From: Planctomycetota bacterium | GTDB lineage: Bacteria > Planctomycetota > UBA1135 > UBA2386 | Direction: 5' to 3' | DNA: 53,908 nt | Assembly (NCBI GenBank): GCA_019636245.1 | Contig: JAHBXX010000032.1 | Location: 1 to 53,908, forward strand | Part shown: piece by piece, positions 18,989 through 27,463 of the stretch | Layout: each line of letters opens with the position of its first letter | Position numbering within the stretch: position 1 is the first letter of the stretch | Position numbers and translations under genes: made by a program | The notes under the pieces: generated by a model | Databases searched by the model: none | What the model saw: the letters and a program-made list of their open reading frames with translations, nothing else | Told to the model about the DNA's origin: nothing

Positions 18989-20536
18989 ATGATCCACCCG
19001 ACGCCGCGCCTGCGCTTCGCCCCGTCCCCGACCGGCTCGCTGCACATCGGCGGCGCGCGCACGGCGATGTACAACTGGGCCGCGGCCCGGGCGCTGGGCG
19101 GCGCCTTCCTGCTGCGCATCGAGGACACCGACCAGGCGCGCAGCACCGAGGCGTCGCTGCAGGGCATTCTCGATGGGCTGCGCTGGCTCGGCATCGACTG
19201 GGACGAGGGGCCCGGCCGGGACGGCGGGCACGGGCCCTACTTCCAGATGCAGCGGCTCGACCTCTACCGCGCCGCGGCCGAGCGACTCCTGGCGTCCGGC
19301 CACGCCTACCCTTGCTACTGCACCACCGACCGGCTCGAGGCCCTGCGCGAGCAGCAGAAGGCGGCGAAGAGCTCGTGGATCGGCTACGACGGCCACTGCC
19401 GCACGCTCGCCGCCGAGCAGCGCGCCGAGCACGAGCGCCGCGGACTGCGCGCGAACCTGCGCTTCCGCATGCCGGAGGCGCAGGTCGTGCGGGTGCACGA
19501 CCTGATCCGCGGCGAGGTCGAGGTCAACACCCGCGAACTCGACGATTGGGTCATGCTGCGGCCCGACGGCGTGCCGCTCTACAACTTCGCCTGCGTCGTC
19601 GACGACATCGGCATGCGCATCACGCACGTGGTGCGCGGCGAGGAGCACTTCCTGAACGGCATCAAGCAGCGGCTCCTGTTCGAGGCGCTCGGCGCCGAGT
19701 GCCCGGTCTATGCGCACATCCCGCTGATCCTGAACCAGCAGGGCGCCAAGCTCAGCAAGCGCGACCCCGGCGTCATGGGCGTGCTGGAGTACCGCGACCA
19801 GGGCTATCCGCCGGAGGCGGTGTTCAACTACATCGCCCTGCTCGGCTGGGGCTTCTCCGGCGACCGCGACGTGTTCACGCGCGAGGAGATGGTGGCGGCG
19901 TTCCGCATCGAGGCGGTCGGCAAGGCCGGCGCGAAGTTCGACCCCGCGAAGCTGCACTGGATGTGCGGCGAGTACATCCGGCGCTGGCCGCCGGCCGAGT
20001 GCCTCGACCGCGCTCGGCCATGGCTCGGCACGGTGCCGGCCGCGGCGTTCACGACGCACCGCGCCTGGCTCGAGAACTCGGTCGCCTGCTTCCAGGAACG
20101 CATCCAGCTGCTCGCCGAGCTGGCGCCGAAGCTGGGTTGGCTGTTCGCCGATCCGGCGCCCGACGAGGCGGCGCGCCGGAACCTCGCCAAGGATCCGGCC
20201 AGCCGGCAGTGGCTCGCCGCCTGGGCCGAGGCGCTGGCGGCGAGCGATCTGCCGCCGAGCTGGCCGCAGGACCGCGCCGGCGTCGACGAACGGGTGCGGC
20301 TGCCATGGCGCAAGGACGCGCCGGAGCCGGCGTGCGCGTTCGCGACCCCGGCGCGCATCGAGGCCGACTGCCGCGCGTTCGTCGAGCGGCTCGGCGTGAA
20401 GTTCGGCAGCTTCGTGCACCCGGTGCGCGCGGCGCTGACCGGCACCGACAAGGGGCCAGGGCTGTTCGACGTGGTGTTCCTGCTCGGCAAGGACGCCTGC
20501 GTGCGCCGGCTGCGCGCCGCGGCGGCGGGCGTGTAG
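18989..20536 (+). CDS. gltX: Glutamate--tRNA ligase
   Basis: A 515-residue class Ic synthetase that charges tRNA-Glu. The HIGH equivalent is H19-I-G-G22 in 'PSPTGSLHIGGART', and the KMSKS equivalent is K254-L-S-K-R258 in 'GAKLSKRD'. 'RIEDTDQARS' and 'ITHVVRGEEH' are family hallmarks, and a C-terminal helical cage for anticodon binding is present. Length and order match discriminating bacterial GluRS. Together with glnS it covers both amino acids. Confidence 0.97.
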   Translation: MIHPTPRLRFAPSPTGSLHIGGARTAMYNWAAARALGGAFLLRIEDTDQARSTEASLQGILDGLRWLGIDWDEGPGRDGGHGPYFQMQRLDLYRAAAERLLASGHAYPCYCTTDRLEALREQQKAAKSSWIGYDGHCRTLAAEQRAEHERRGLRANLRFRMPEAQVVRVHDLIRGEVEVNTRELDDWVMLRPDGVPLYNFACVVDDIGMRITHVVRGEEHFLNGIKQRLLFEALGAECPVYAHIPLILNQQGAKLSKRDPGVMGVLEYRDQGYPPEAVFNYIALLGWGFSGDRDVFTREEMVAAFRIEAVGKAGAKFDPAKLHWMCGEYIRRWPPAECLDRARPWLGTVPAAAFTTHRAWLENSVACFQERIQLLAELAPKLGWLFADPAPDEAARRNLAKDPASRQWLAAWAEALAASDLPPSWPQDRAGVDERVRLPWRKDAPEPACAFATPARIEADCRAFVERLGVKFGSFVHPVRAALTGTDKGPGLFDVVFLLGKDACVRRLRAAAAGV

Positions 20537-20548
20537 GGTTGTCCAGCC

Positions 20549-21394
20549 TCACCGCGGCCGCGGCGCGTCGGGATCGACGACCAGGCGGTAGAACCGCAGC
20601 ACGTCCGCCTCGCTGGCGTGATCCCGGCCGGACCAGGCCATCACGGCCGCGCGCTGCAGGCGCTCGCGCCGGTCGGCGTCGGCGGTGCGCACGCCCTGGT
20701 TCCACAGCCAGTCGTGGCGCACCACCGGGAAGAGGCTCGCGAACAGCAGGGCGGCGAACAGCGCCGCCGTGGCCGCGCGCCACTGCCGGAACCGCGGCGA
20801 CGGCTGCCGCGGCGGCGCCAGCCACAGCAGCGTCACCACGAAGCCGGTGGCGAGGCCGCCGAGGTGCGCGGTGTTGCTGACGAACGGCAGGATCCAGCCG
20901 ATCAGCAGATTCACCGCGATCAGGGACAGCAGCGCCCGCGGCCCGTCGAAGGTGAGGAACTCCAGCGCATGGCGGCCCGAGCGCACCAACACCGCGACCG
21001 CCGCGCCCAGGAGGCCGAACAGGGCGCCGGAGCCGCCGACGATCGGCTGCTCCACCGGATAGAGCAGGCACACCGCGACGCCGCCGCCGATGGCCGCGGC
21101 GGCGTAGAGGGCGAGGAACCGCAGGCTGCCGAGCGAGCGCTCCAGTGCCGGCCCGACCTGCAGCAGCATGTAGCCGTTGAAGGCGAGGTGCACGAGGCCG
21201 CCGTGCAGGAACGCGTGCGTCAGCAAACGCCACGGTTCGCCGTCGGCGGCCAGCAGCGGGGTCAGCCAGCCGTAGGCAGCGAGCCGTTCGGCATCCGGCT
21301 CGGCGAGGCCGGTGACGAACGCGAGCGAGACGTAGGCCAGTACGACGACCAGCGTCACCGGGATCTCGTCGGCGTGGTGCCAGAGCGACCTCAT
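20549..21394 (-). CDS. Rhomboid family intramembrane serine protease
   Basis: A 281-residue protein with about six or seven hydrophobic helices. The catalytic dyad is present: S122 in 'IVGGSGALFG' and H177 in 'NTAHLGGLATGF'. The 'HLAFNGYML' segment of helix 2 carries the conserved His and Asn (H69, N73), and the 'WRLLTHAFLHGG' loop is typical. It should cleave membrane-embedded substrates. Its ATG overlaps the stop of the TPR gene (ATGA 21391-21394). Confidence 0.93.
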   Translation of the reverse strand: MRSLWHHADEIPVTLVVVLAYVSLAFVTGLAEPDAERLAAYGWLTPLLAADGEPWRLLTHAFLHGGLVHLAFNGYMLLQVGPALERSLGSLRFLALYAAAAIGGGVAVCLLYPVEQPIVGGSGALFGLLGAAVAVLVRSGRHALEFLTFDGPRALLSLIAVNLLIGWILPFVSNTAHLGGLATGFVVTLLWLAPPRQPSPRFRQWRAATAALFAALLFASLFPVVRHDWLWNQGVRTADADRRERLQRAAVMAWSGRDHASEADVLRFYRLVVDPDAPRPR

Positions 21395-22209
21395 GCCGAA
21401 CCGCCGTGCCGCCAGAGCCGCACCCTGGCCAGGGCGCGGTACCAGTTCGCCTCCGCCGAGGCCTGCCCGGCAGGCGGCGCCGCCGCCTGCCGCCAGGCGT
21501 GCCGCGCGCCGGCATGGTCGCCGGCGGTGGCGAGCGCATCGCCGAGCCACAGCTGGCTCTGCGCGCTGCCGCCGTGGCGGCCTTGGTGCTCGGTGAGCAG
21601 GCGGACCGCCTCGTCGTGCCGGCCGAGCCGCGCCGCGGCACGGCCGGCGTGCAGCAGCGCGTCGCCGAACGCGTGCCCCGGCTCGAGCTGCTCGGCGGCG
21701 AGGAAGTGCTGCCGCGCCTGGGCCAGGTGGCCCGCCCGCAGCAGCACCCTGCCGGCCAGGTGGTGGGCCGCCGGCAGGCGCGGGTCGAGTTCGAGCGCGC
21801 GCCGCAGGTGGACCAGGGCGCGTTCGGTCTCGCCGCACTGCACCGCGAGGCGGCCGACCTCCAGGTGGCGGGCCGGCGATTCGAAGTGCTGCAACTCGCC
21901 GAGCGCGCGCGCCAGCGGCGCGCGGTCGGTGGACAACCGCCTTTGGGCCTGGGCGACCGCGAGCCGCAGGCCGGCCCGGGCCGGCGGCAGCAGCAGCAGC
22001 GCGACGGCGGCGGCGAGCGCCAGCGCCGCCAGCGCGTGCCGCGCCCACGCGGAGCCTGCCTGGTGGAGGCGCACGGCCAGTTCGGGGTCGGCGAGGTGCA
22101 CGGCGCCGAGCACGAACGGGACCGCCGCCGCGGTCCAGAGCGCGGCGAGCGGCAGCGCGGCGGGGACCCGGGGGCCGCGCACCACGGGGGGCGGCGCGGC
22201 GTCAGCCAT
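21391..22209 (-). CDS. TPR-repeat membrane protein
   Basis: A 272-residue protein with two hydrophobic helices near the N-terminus (about 17-38 and 55-78). From residue 105 on there are tetratricopeptide repeats, for example 'HLEVGRLAVQCGETERALVHLRRALELDP' in pieces and 'AHHLAGRVLLRAGHLAQARQHFLAAEQLEP', with the Ala/Gly/Leu spacing of TPR helices. A scaffold role is likely. It is the middle gene of a three-gene operon, overlapping the asparaginase gene by eight bases and the rhomboid gene by four. Confidence 0.82.
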   Translation of the reverse strand: MADAAPPPVVRGPRVPAALPLAALWTAAAVPFVLGAVHLADPELAVRLHQAGSAWARHALAALALAAAVALLLLPPARAGLRLAVAQAQRRLSTDRAPLARALGELQHFESPARHLEVGRLAVQCGETERALVHLRRALELDPRLPAAHHLAGRVLLRAGHLAQARQHFLAAEQLEPGHAFGDALLHAGRAAARLGRHDEAVRLLTEHQGRHGGSAQSQLWLGDALATAGDHAGARHAWRQAAAPPAGQASAEANWYRALARVRLWRHGGSA

Positions 22210-22720
22210 CGGCGCGCACGAAGGTGCCGCGGTCCTTGTCCTTGACGACGCCGGGGAAGCGCAGCACCTGGTTGTGCATCGCCACGTAGACGCCGGGCGG
22301 CAGCACCTGCACGGCCAGCAGCGCCTCGGTCAGGTTCTGCAGCGCGTCGGTGTTGCGCATCACGTAGGGTCGCATCGCGCCGGTCAGCACGATCGGCACC
22401 CGCGGCGCGCCGAGCTGGGCGTGGATGCGGTCGCCGGTCACCGCCAGCCGGTCGGTGCCGTGCACGATCACCACGCCGTCGTGCGCCTCGGCCATCGAGC
22501 CGGCCGTGCGGGCGATCAGGTCGTGGTCCTGGGGGCTCATCTGCAGGCTGTCCTTGTTCATCAGCGGCACACGCACGATGTCGACGCCCTGCAGCTGCAG
22601 GCTCGCCAGCACGACGTCGAGCACGCTGGCGCGGTTGTCGAGCACGCCCTGCAGCTCGTCGTAGGTCTTCTCGATCGTGCCGCCGGTGGAGATCAGGGCG
22701 ATGCGCTTCTTGTCGGCCAC
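22202..22720 (-). CDS. Asparaginase N-terminal domain protein (half-length)
   Basis: A 172-residue protein that equals only the N-terminal domain of type I/II asparaginases, which usually have about 330 residues. The nucleophile motif T12-GGT-I16 and the second catalytic pair T88-D89 in 'VIVHGTDRL' are present, as is 'VPIVLTGAMRP'. The C-terminal domain that completes the active site at the dimer interface is missing, so true asparaginase activity is uncertain. The start is GTG 22720, six bases after a -10 element. It leads the operon with the TPR protein and rhomboid protease. Confidence 0.85.
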   Translation of the reverse strand: MADKKRIALISTGGTIEKTYDELQGVLDNRASVLDVVLASLQLQGVDIVRVPLMNKDSLQMSPQDHDLIARTAGSMAEAHDGVVIVHGTDRLAVTGDRIHAQLGAPRVPIVLTGAMRPYVMRNTDALQNLTEALLAVQVLPPGVYVAMHNQVLRFPGVVKDKDRGTFVRADG

Positions 22721-22726
22721 GGTCGC

Positions 22727-22755
22727 AGCATCGCACAGCCGCGGCGAACTGCCAA
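22727..22755 (-). promoter_or_regulatory. Promoter of the asparaginase-TPR-rhomboid operon (leaderless)
   Basis: Minus-strand TTGGCA (22755-22750), 17-base spacer and GATGCT (22732-22727). The GTG start at 22720 follows after six bases. Confidence 0.6.
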
Positions 22756-22764
22756 CGCCGGCGC

Positions 22765-22792
22765 TTGCCTGCCCAGGCGCGGCTCCTACCCT
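22765..22792 (+). promoter_or_regulatory. Promoter of the antiporter operon (leaderless)
   Basis: TTGCCT (22765-22770), 16-base spacer and TACCCT (22787-22792). The ATG at 22801 follows after eight bases. It lies back to back with the asparaginase promoter, nine bases apart. Confidence 0.6.
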
Positions 22793-22800
22793 GGCTCGCC

Positions 22801-24786
22801 ATGGTCTGGGCCCCGACCGTCGCCCTCGCTCTGCTGGCCGCGCTGGTGTTCGGCACGCTGGCGCGCCGGCTGGGCCATTCGCCGCTGCTCGGCTACCTGC
22901 TGGCCGGCATCGTCATCGGGCCGCACACCCCGGGCTTCGTCGGCGACGCCGCGCTGGCCGGCCAGCTCGCCGACGTCGGCGTCGTGCTGCTGATGTTCGG
23001 CGTCGGGCTCGGGTTCTCGTTCGCCGACCTGTGGTCGGTGCGGCGGCTCGCGGTGCCGGGCGCGCTGCTGGCCAGCGGCACCGTCGTGCTGCTCGGCACC
23101 GGCATGGGGCTGTCGCTCGGCTGGCCGCTCGGCGGCGCCGCGGTGCTCGGCATGTGCCTGGCGACGGCCTCGACCGTCGTGATCGTGCGCGGCATGACCG
23201 AACTGGGCCTGCTCGCCGCGGCGCCCGGCCGCATCGCCGTCGGCTGGTCGCTGGTCGAGGACCTGATCACCGTCGTGCTGCTGGTCGTGCTGCCGGCGAT
23301 GGCGCCGGCGGCTGCGGCCGGAGCGCCGGCGGCGGTGCCGTTGTGGCAGGCGCTGGCGGTCAGCCTCGGCAAGGTCGTGCTGCTGGCGGCTGTGGTGGTG
23401 TGGGGCGGCGGCCGCGTGGTGCCGCGTCTGCTCGGCTGGGTGGCGCAGGCGCAGTCGCGCGAGCTGTTCACGCTGGCGGTGCTGACCGTGGCGCTCGGGG
23501 TCGCGTTCCTCGCCGCCGAGGGGTTCGGCGTGTCGCTGGCGCTCGGCGCGTTCTTCGGCGGCATGGTCGTCGGCCGGTCCGACCTGGCGCACCAGGCCGC
23601 GGCGGACGCGCTGCCGATGCGCGATGCGTTCGCAGTGCTGTTCTTCGTCGCCGTCGGCATGCTGTTCGACCCGTACTACGTGCTGCAGGAACCGCTGGCG
23701 GTACTGGCGGCGCTGGTCTGCGTGCTGGTGGCCAAGCCGCTGGTGGCGGTGCTGCTGCTGCTCGGCCGCGGCCAGGCGCCGCGCACGGCGTTCTCGGTCA
23801 GCGCCGGCCTGGCGCAGGTCAGCGAGTTCTCGTTCGTGCTCGCCGGGCTCGCCACCGGCCTCGGCATCCTGCCGGCCGGCGGCCGCGACCTGGTGCTGGC
23901 GACGGCGCTGGTCAGCATCCTGGTCAGCCCGCTGTTGTTCCGTGGCGTGCCCGTGCTCGAGCGCTGGCTGTCGCGCCGGCCGGCCTACGTGCGCCGGCAC
24001 ATGGTCCGTACGGCCGAACTCAGCGAACTGCGTCCGGCGCAGGCCGGCGGGCTCGACCAGCACGTCGTGCTGGTCGGCTACGGCCGCGTTGGCAGCGTGC
24101 TCGGCGGCTTCCTGACCGCGCGCGGCGTGCCGTTCGTCGTCGTCGAGCTGGACCGGCCGACGGTGCGGCGGCTGCGCGAGCAGGGCGTGCCGGCCCTCTA
24201 TGGCGACGCCAGCAGCCCGGTGCTGCTCGACCGGGCCGAGGTGCAGCGTGCCCGCGCGCTGGTGCTGACCACGCCGGATGCCGTGTCGCAGCGGCTGGCG
24301 ATCGAGCACGCCCGCCGCGTGCAGCCTGGCATCGAGATCGTGGCCCGCGTGCACAGCGGCGCGCAGCTGGCCGAACTGCAGGCCGTCGATCGCGCCCGGC
24401 CGGTGCACGGCGAACGCGAACTCGGCTTCGCGATGGCGCGGCAGCTGCTCGAGGCGCTCGGCGCCAGCACGATCGAGGCCGAGGCCGTGGTGCTGGGCGC
24501 CGGACGCGGCGACCAGGGCGCGGCCGATGCGCCGCGCCTGTTCGAGGTGCCGGTGCCGGCCGGCGCGGCGGTGGTCGGTCGGACCCTGGCCGAGCTGCAG
24601 CTGCCGGCCACCGCGCTGGTCGTCGCCGTCGTGCGCGGCGGCGTGCACCTGGTCGCCCGCGGACCGAGCACGCTCGCGGCGGGCGACACGCTGCTGCTGT
24701 TCGCCGGCAGCGACGATGCCCGCGTCGTCGAACGGCTGGTCGCGGCGCCGGCCGGCGCCCCGGCCGGGCCCGTGGTCGATGCGTGA
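22801..24786 (+). CDS. Kef/YbaL-type cation:proton antiporter with TrkA domains
   Basis: A 661-residue protein of the CPA2 family. About 12-13 membrane helices fill residues 1-385, with the Na+/H+ exchanger signature 'GYLLAGIVIGPHTPG' and a later 'VGWSLVEDLITVVLL' holding the acidic exchange residues. 'VVLVGYGRVGSVLGGFL' starts a TrkA-N (Rossmann NAD-binding) domain at about 420, and a TrkA-C domain closes the protein ('FEVPVPAGAAVVGRTLAELQLP'). It probably exports K+ in exchange for H+ under control of the nucleotide-binding domain. An 'ATG' of the aldo/keto reductase reading frame overlaps its end. Confidence 0.92.
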   Translation: MVWAPTVALALLAALVFGTLARRLGHSPLLGYLLAGIVIGPHTPGFVGDAALAGQLADVGVVLLMFGVGLGFSFADLWSVRRLAVPGALLASGTVVLLGTGMGLSLGWPLGGAAVLGMCLATASTVVIVRGMTELGLLAAAPGRIAVGWSLVEDLITVVLLVVLPAMAPAAAAGAPAAVPLWQALAVSLGKVVLLAAVVVWGGGRVVPRLLGWVAQAQSRELFTLAVLTVALGVAFLAAEGFGVSLALGAFFGGMVVGRSDLAHQAAADALPMRDAFAVLFFVAVGMLFDPYYVLQEPLAVLAALVCVLVAKPLVAVLLLLGRGQAPRTAFSVSAGLAQVSEFSFVLAGLATGLGILPAGGRDLVLATALVSILVSPLLFRGVPVLERWLSRRPAYVRRHMVRTAELSELRPAQAGGLDQHVVLVGYGRVGSVLGGFLTARGVPFVVVELDRPTVRRLREQGVPALYGDASSPVLLDRAEVQRARALVLTTPDAVSQRLAIEHARRVQPGIEIVARVHSGAQLAELQAVDRARPVHGERELGFAMARQLLEALGASTIEAEAVVLGAGRGDQGAADAPRLFEVPVPAGAAVVGRTLAELQLPATALVVAVVRGGVHLVARGPSTLAAGDTLLLFAGSDDARVVERLVAAPAGAPAGPVVDA

Positions 24787-24817
24787 GCGCTCGCGCCCTT
24801 CCTGCTACAACGCCGCC

Positions 24818-25768
24818 GTGCTCTACCGTCCCCTCGGCGCCTCCGGCCTGAAGGTCAGCGTGATCGGCCTCGGGTCGTGGCTGACGATCGGCAATGCGAT
24901 CGACCAGGCCGCGACCGCGAACCTGGTCGCCGCGGCGTTCGCTGCCGGCGTCAACCTGTTCGACACCGCCGACGTCTACAACCACGGCGAGGGCGAACGG
25001 GCGCTCGGCGCGGCGGTGCGCGGCCTGCCGCGGCACCGGCTGGTGCTGGCGACCAAGTGCTTCTTCCCGATGAGCGACGACCCGAACGACCGCGGGCTGT
25101 CGCGCAAGCACGTGCACGAGTCGCTGTTCGCGTCGCTGCGGCGGCTGCAGACCGACTACGTCGACCTCTACCAGTGCCACCGCTTCGACCCGGAGACGCC
25201 GTTGCTCGAGACGGCGCGGGCGATGCACGATCTGATCGGGCGCGGCCACGTGCTCTACTGGGGCACCAGCCAGTGGCCCGCCGAACGCCTCGCCGAGGTG
25301 GTCGACCTGTGCCGGCGCGAGCACCTGCACCCGCCGATCGCCAACCAGCCGCTCTACAACCTGTTCGACCGCGGCATCGAGGCGGCGGTGCTGCCGACCT
25401 CGGCCCGCTGCGGCCTCGGCCAGCTGGTCTATTCGCCGCTGGCCCAGGGCGTGCTGACCGGCAAGTACGCGCCGGGCGCCCCGCCGCCGGCCGGGTCGCG
25501 CGCGGCGGACCCCGCGCAGAACCGCTTCGTCGACCGCTACCTGTCGCCGGCGCACCTGGCCAGGGCGCAGCAGCTCGTCGCCCTGGCCGGCGCGCACGGC
25601 GCCACGGCGACCCAGCTCGCGCTGGCGTTCTGCCTGCGCGACCCGCAGGTCGCCGCCGTGCTGGTCGGCGCACGCACGCAGGACCAGCTGGCGGCCAGCC
25701 TCGCCGCGGTCGACTTCACGCTCGACGCGGCGCTGCGACGGCAGCTCGACGAGCTGTTCCCCGCGTGA
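24818..25768 (+). CDS. Aldo/keto reductase
   Basis: A 316-residue NADPH-dependent oxidoreductase of the potassium-channel beta-subunit-like group. The catalytic tetrad is visible: D49 and Y54 in 'NLFDTADVYNHGEGE', K80 in 'VLATKCFF' and H121 in 'YQCHRFD'. The cofactor site 'VLVGARTQDQL' is near the C-terminus. I chose GTG 24818 because it gives the canonical start 'LYRPLGASGLKVSVIGLG'; a -10-like TACAAC (24806-24811) lies six bases upstream. ATG 24779 would overlap the antiporter end and add 13 residues. Placement next to a K+ antiporter is notable, since some channel beta subunits belong to this family. Confidence 0.92.
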   Translation: MLYRPLGASGLKVSVIGLGSWLTIGNAIDQAATANLVAAAFAAGVNLFDTADVYNHGEGERALGAAVRGLPRHRLVLATKCFFPMSDDPNDRGLSRKHVHESLFASLRRLQTDYVDLYQCHRFDPETPLLETARAMHDLIGRGHVLYWGTSQWPAERLAEVVDLCRREHLHPPIANQPLYNLFDRGIEAAVLPTSARCGLGQLVYSPLAQGVLTGKYAPGAPPPAGSRAADPAQNRFVDRYLSPAHLARAQQLVALAGAHGATATQLALAFCLRDPQVAAVLVGARTQDQLAASLAAVDFTLDAALRRQLDELFPA

Positions 25769-26562
25769 ACGCGCCGCTGCCGCTCCTGGTCCGCCTGCCC
25801 GACGCCGCGGCGTTGCAGCAGCTGTTCCGGCGGCGCTACGGCCCCGAGGCGCAGCTCGGCTGGGGCCCGCGGCTGCGCCGCGACCACGGCTACCACACGC
25901 CCGACGACGTCTACGAGGCGCTGGTCGCCGGCCTGGTCGCGCCCGGCGTGGTCTGGCTCGACGTCGGCTGCGGCCGCGAGCTGTTCCCGAACCACCGCGG
26001 CCTCGCGGCGACGCTGTCGCGGCGCTGCGCGCGCCTGGTCGGCGTCGATCCCGATCCGACGCTGGCCGAGAACCCGTGGGTGCACGAGAAGGTCGCCGCG
26101 ACCATCGACGCCTACGACGGCGGCGGCCGGTTCGACCTCGTCACGCTGCGCATGGTCGCCGAGCACGTCGACGATCCCGAGGCGTGCGTGCGCAGCATCG
26201 CCCGGGCGCTGCGACCGGGCGGCATCGCCGTGGTCTACACGGTGTTCGCCGGTTCGCCGGTGCCGCTGCTGACCCGGCTGGCGCCGATGGGGCTGCGCCA
26301 CCGCGTCAAGGCCTGGCTGTGGGGCACGCAGCCGAAGGACACCTTCCCGACGCGGTTCCGCATGAACACGCGCTCGGCGCTGCAGCGCCTGTTCGCCGGC
26401 GTCGGCATGCGCGAGGAGGCCTTCCTGCGGCTCGACGACTGCCGCACCTTCGCGCGGTTCCGCAACCTGTGCGAACTCGAGCTGCGCCTGCGCACGCTGT
26501 GCCGGGCGGTGGGGCTGCCCTACCCGGAGCACTGCCTGCTGGGGCTCTACCGCAAGCCGTGA
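25765..26562 (+). CDS. Class I SAM-dependent methyltransferase
   Basis: A 265-residue protein. Motif I 'VVWLDVGCGRELFPNHRG' lies near residue 60, followed by 'RLVGVDPDPTLAEN', 'FDLVTLRMVAEHVDDPE' and 'ALRPGGIAVVYTVF', the order of small-molecule or protein methyltransferases of the UbiE/MenG-like class. The C-terminal part ('RFRMNTRSALQRLFAGVGM') resembles bacterial methyltransferases acting on sugars or lipids. The substrate is unknown. The GTG start overlaps the reductase stop by four bases. Its stop lies inside a 16-base palindrome. Confidence 0.85.
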   Translation: MNAPLPLLVRLPDAAALQQLFRRRYGPEAQLGWGPRLRRDHGYHTPDDVYEALVAGLVAPGVVWLDVGCGRELFPNHRGLAATLSRRCARLVGVDPDPTLAENPWVHEKVAATIDAYDGGGRFDLVTLRMVAEHVDDPEACVRSIARALRPGGIAVVYTVFAGSPVPLLTRLAPMGLRHRVKAWLWGTQPKDTFPTRFRMNTRSALQRLFAGVGMREEAFLRLDDCRTFARFRNLCELELRLRTLCRAVGLPYPEHCLLGLYRKP

Positions 26563-26572
26563 CCGGTCACGG
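26557..26572. terminator. Perfect 16-base palindrome spanning two converging stop codons
   Basis: CCGTGACCGGTCACGG at 26557-26572 contains the TGA of the methyltransferase and the TCA (reverse TGA) of the esterase. As RNA it forms a stable hairpin in either direction, so it may end both transcripts. There is no T-tract. Confidence 0.4.
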
Positions 26573-27337
26573 TGCGAGCCGCGGCAGCGGCGCGCGGTCG
26601 AGCATCAACGCCCAGATGCGCAGCCAGGGCTCCCAGCGGTGGCCGCCCGGCACGGCGAGGAAGCGCTCCTCGGGCAGCAGCGGCGCGACCAGCCGGCACT
26701 GGCGGAAGAACCGGTCCTCGGTGCCGCAGCCGAGGAACAGGAGCGGGCGTTCGGCGGCGGGATCGGCGAAACCGCGCAGCCAGGCCGGCAGCCGGTGCGA
26801 GAAGCCGTTCGCGGCGGCGGGCGGCTGCCATGCCGCGAGCCCGCCGGCCGCCTCGATCTCGCGCACCACGGCCTCGTCGTCGGTCAGCACCGGCGCGATC
26901 GCCAGGATGCCGGTCAGGACCTCGGCCGGGAAGCCGGCCTCCTTGGCGCCGGCGAGCAGGGCGCCGAGCGCGCCGATCGACAGGCCGGCCAGCCAGACGC
27001 CGTCGTAGCCGCGGGCGAGCGCCGGTTCGACGACGTCCTGCCAGAGGCGGGCGACCGCCTGGCGGGCGCGGTAGTAGCCGAAGTGCGCATCGGCGACGAA
27101 CACGTCGGCGGCGATGCCGCGTTCGCGCACCATGCGCACCATGCCGCGCCGCAGCAGATCCTCGGGGGTGTCGCCGCGGCCTGGCAGCAGCACGAGCAGC
27201 ACCCGCGGGCCCTGGGTCGGCGGGCACGGATCGAGCCGCGCGGTCATCGGGATCGTGGCGGGCGGGAACGGCTGGCAGGCCGCGGTGAGACCCGCGGTGG
27301 CCAGGAGCAGGGTGCGCAGCAACGGCGGGAACGGCAT
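26567..27337 (-). CDS. Alpha/beta hydrolase lipoprotein (esterase-like)
   Basis: A 256-residue exported protein. The signal peptide ends in the lipobox L17-T-A-A-C21, so it should be a lipoprotein. The nucleophile elbow is G118-L-S-I-G122 ('WLAGLSIGALGALL'), and 'VLLVLLPGRGDTPEDLL' holds the oxyanion region. 'LAVPGGHRWEPW' near the end supplies the likely catalytic His; Asp candidates are in 'GCGTEDRFF'. The family includes feruloyl esterases and acyl hydrolases; the substrate cannot be told. A CATGCT (27352-27347) sits nine bases before the ATG. Confidence 0.82.
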   Translation of the reverse strand: MPFPPLLRTLLLATAGLTAACQPFPPATIPMTARLDPCPPTQGPRVLLVLLPGRGDTPEDLLRRGMVRMVRERGIAADVFVADAHFGYYRARQAVARLWQDVVEPALARGYDGVWLAGLSIGALGALLAGAKEAGFPAEVLTGILAIAPVLTDDEAVVREIEAAGGLAAWQPPAAANGFSHRLPAWLRGFADPAAERPLLFLGCGTEDRFFRQCRLVAPLLPEERFLAVPGGHRWEPWLRIWALMLDRAPLPRLAP

Positions 27338-27408
27338 CGCGGCGACAGCATGCCGGCTTGCCGTGCGCAGCGGCAGGGGCTCTGCGCCGAGGTCCCCGGG
27401 CGCCGGTC

Positions 27409-27437
27409 TTGACCCTGCCGCGGCCGCGGCGCAGTCT
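27409..27437 (+). promoter_or_regulatory. Candidate promoter of the DnaJ-type gene
   Basis: TTGACC (27409-27414), 17-base spacer and CAGTCT (27432-27437), 26 bases before the GTG start. The -35 is close to consensus; no CIRCE-type inverted repeat is visible. Confidence 0.4.
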
Positions 27438-27463
27438 TCCGCTCCCGCGTCGCGGGATCGTAC

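Noticed and set aside
20552..20563. Terminator palindrome CCGCGGCCGCGG at the end of the rhomboid gene
   Set aside because: It lies within the coding end of the gene, is only 12 bases and is expected often in such GC-rich sequence.
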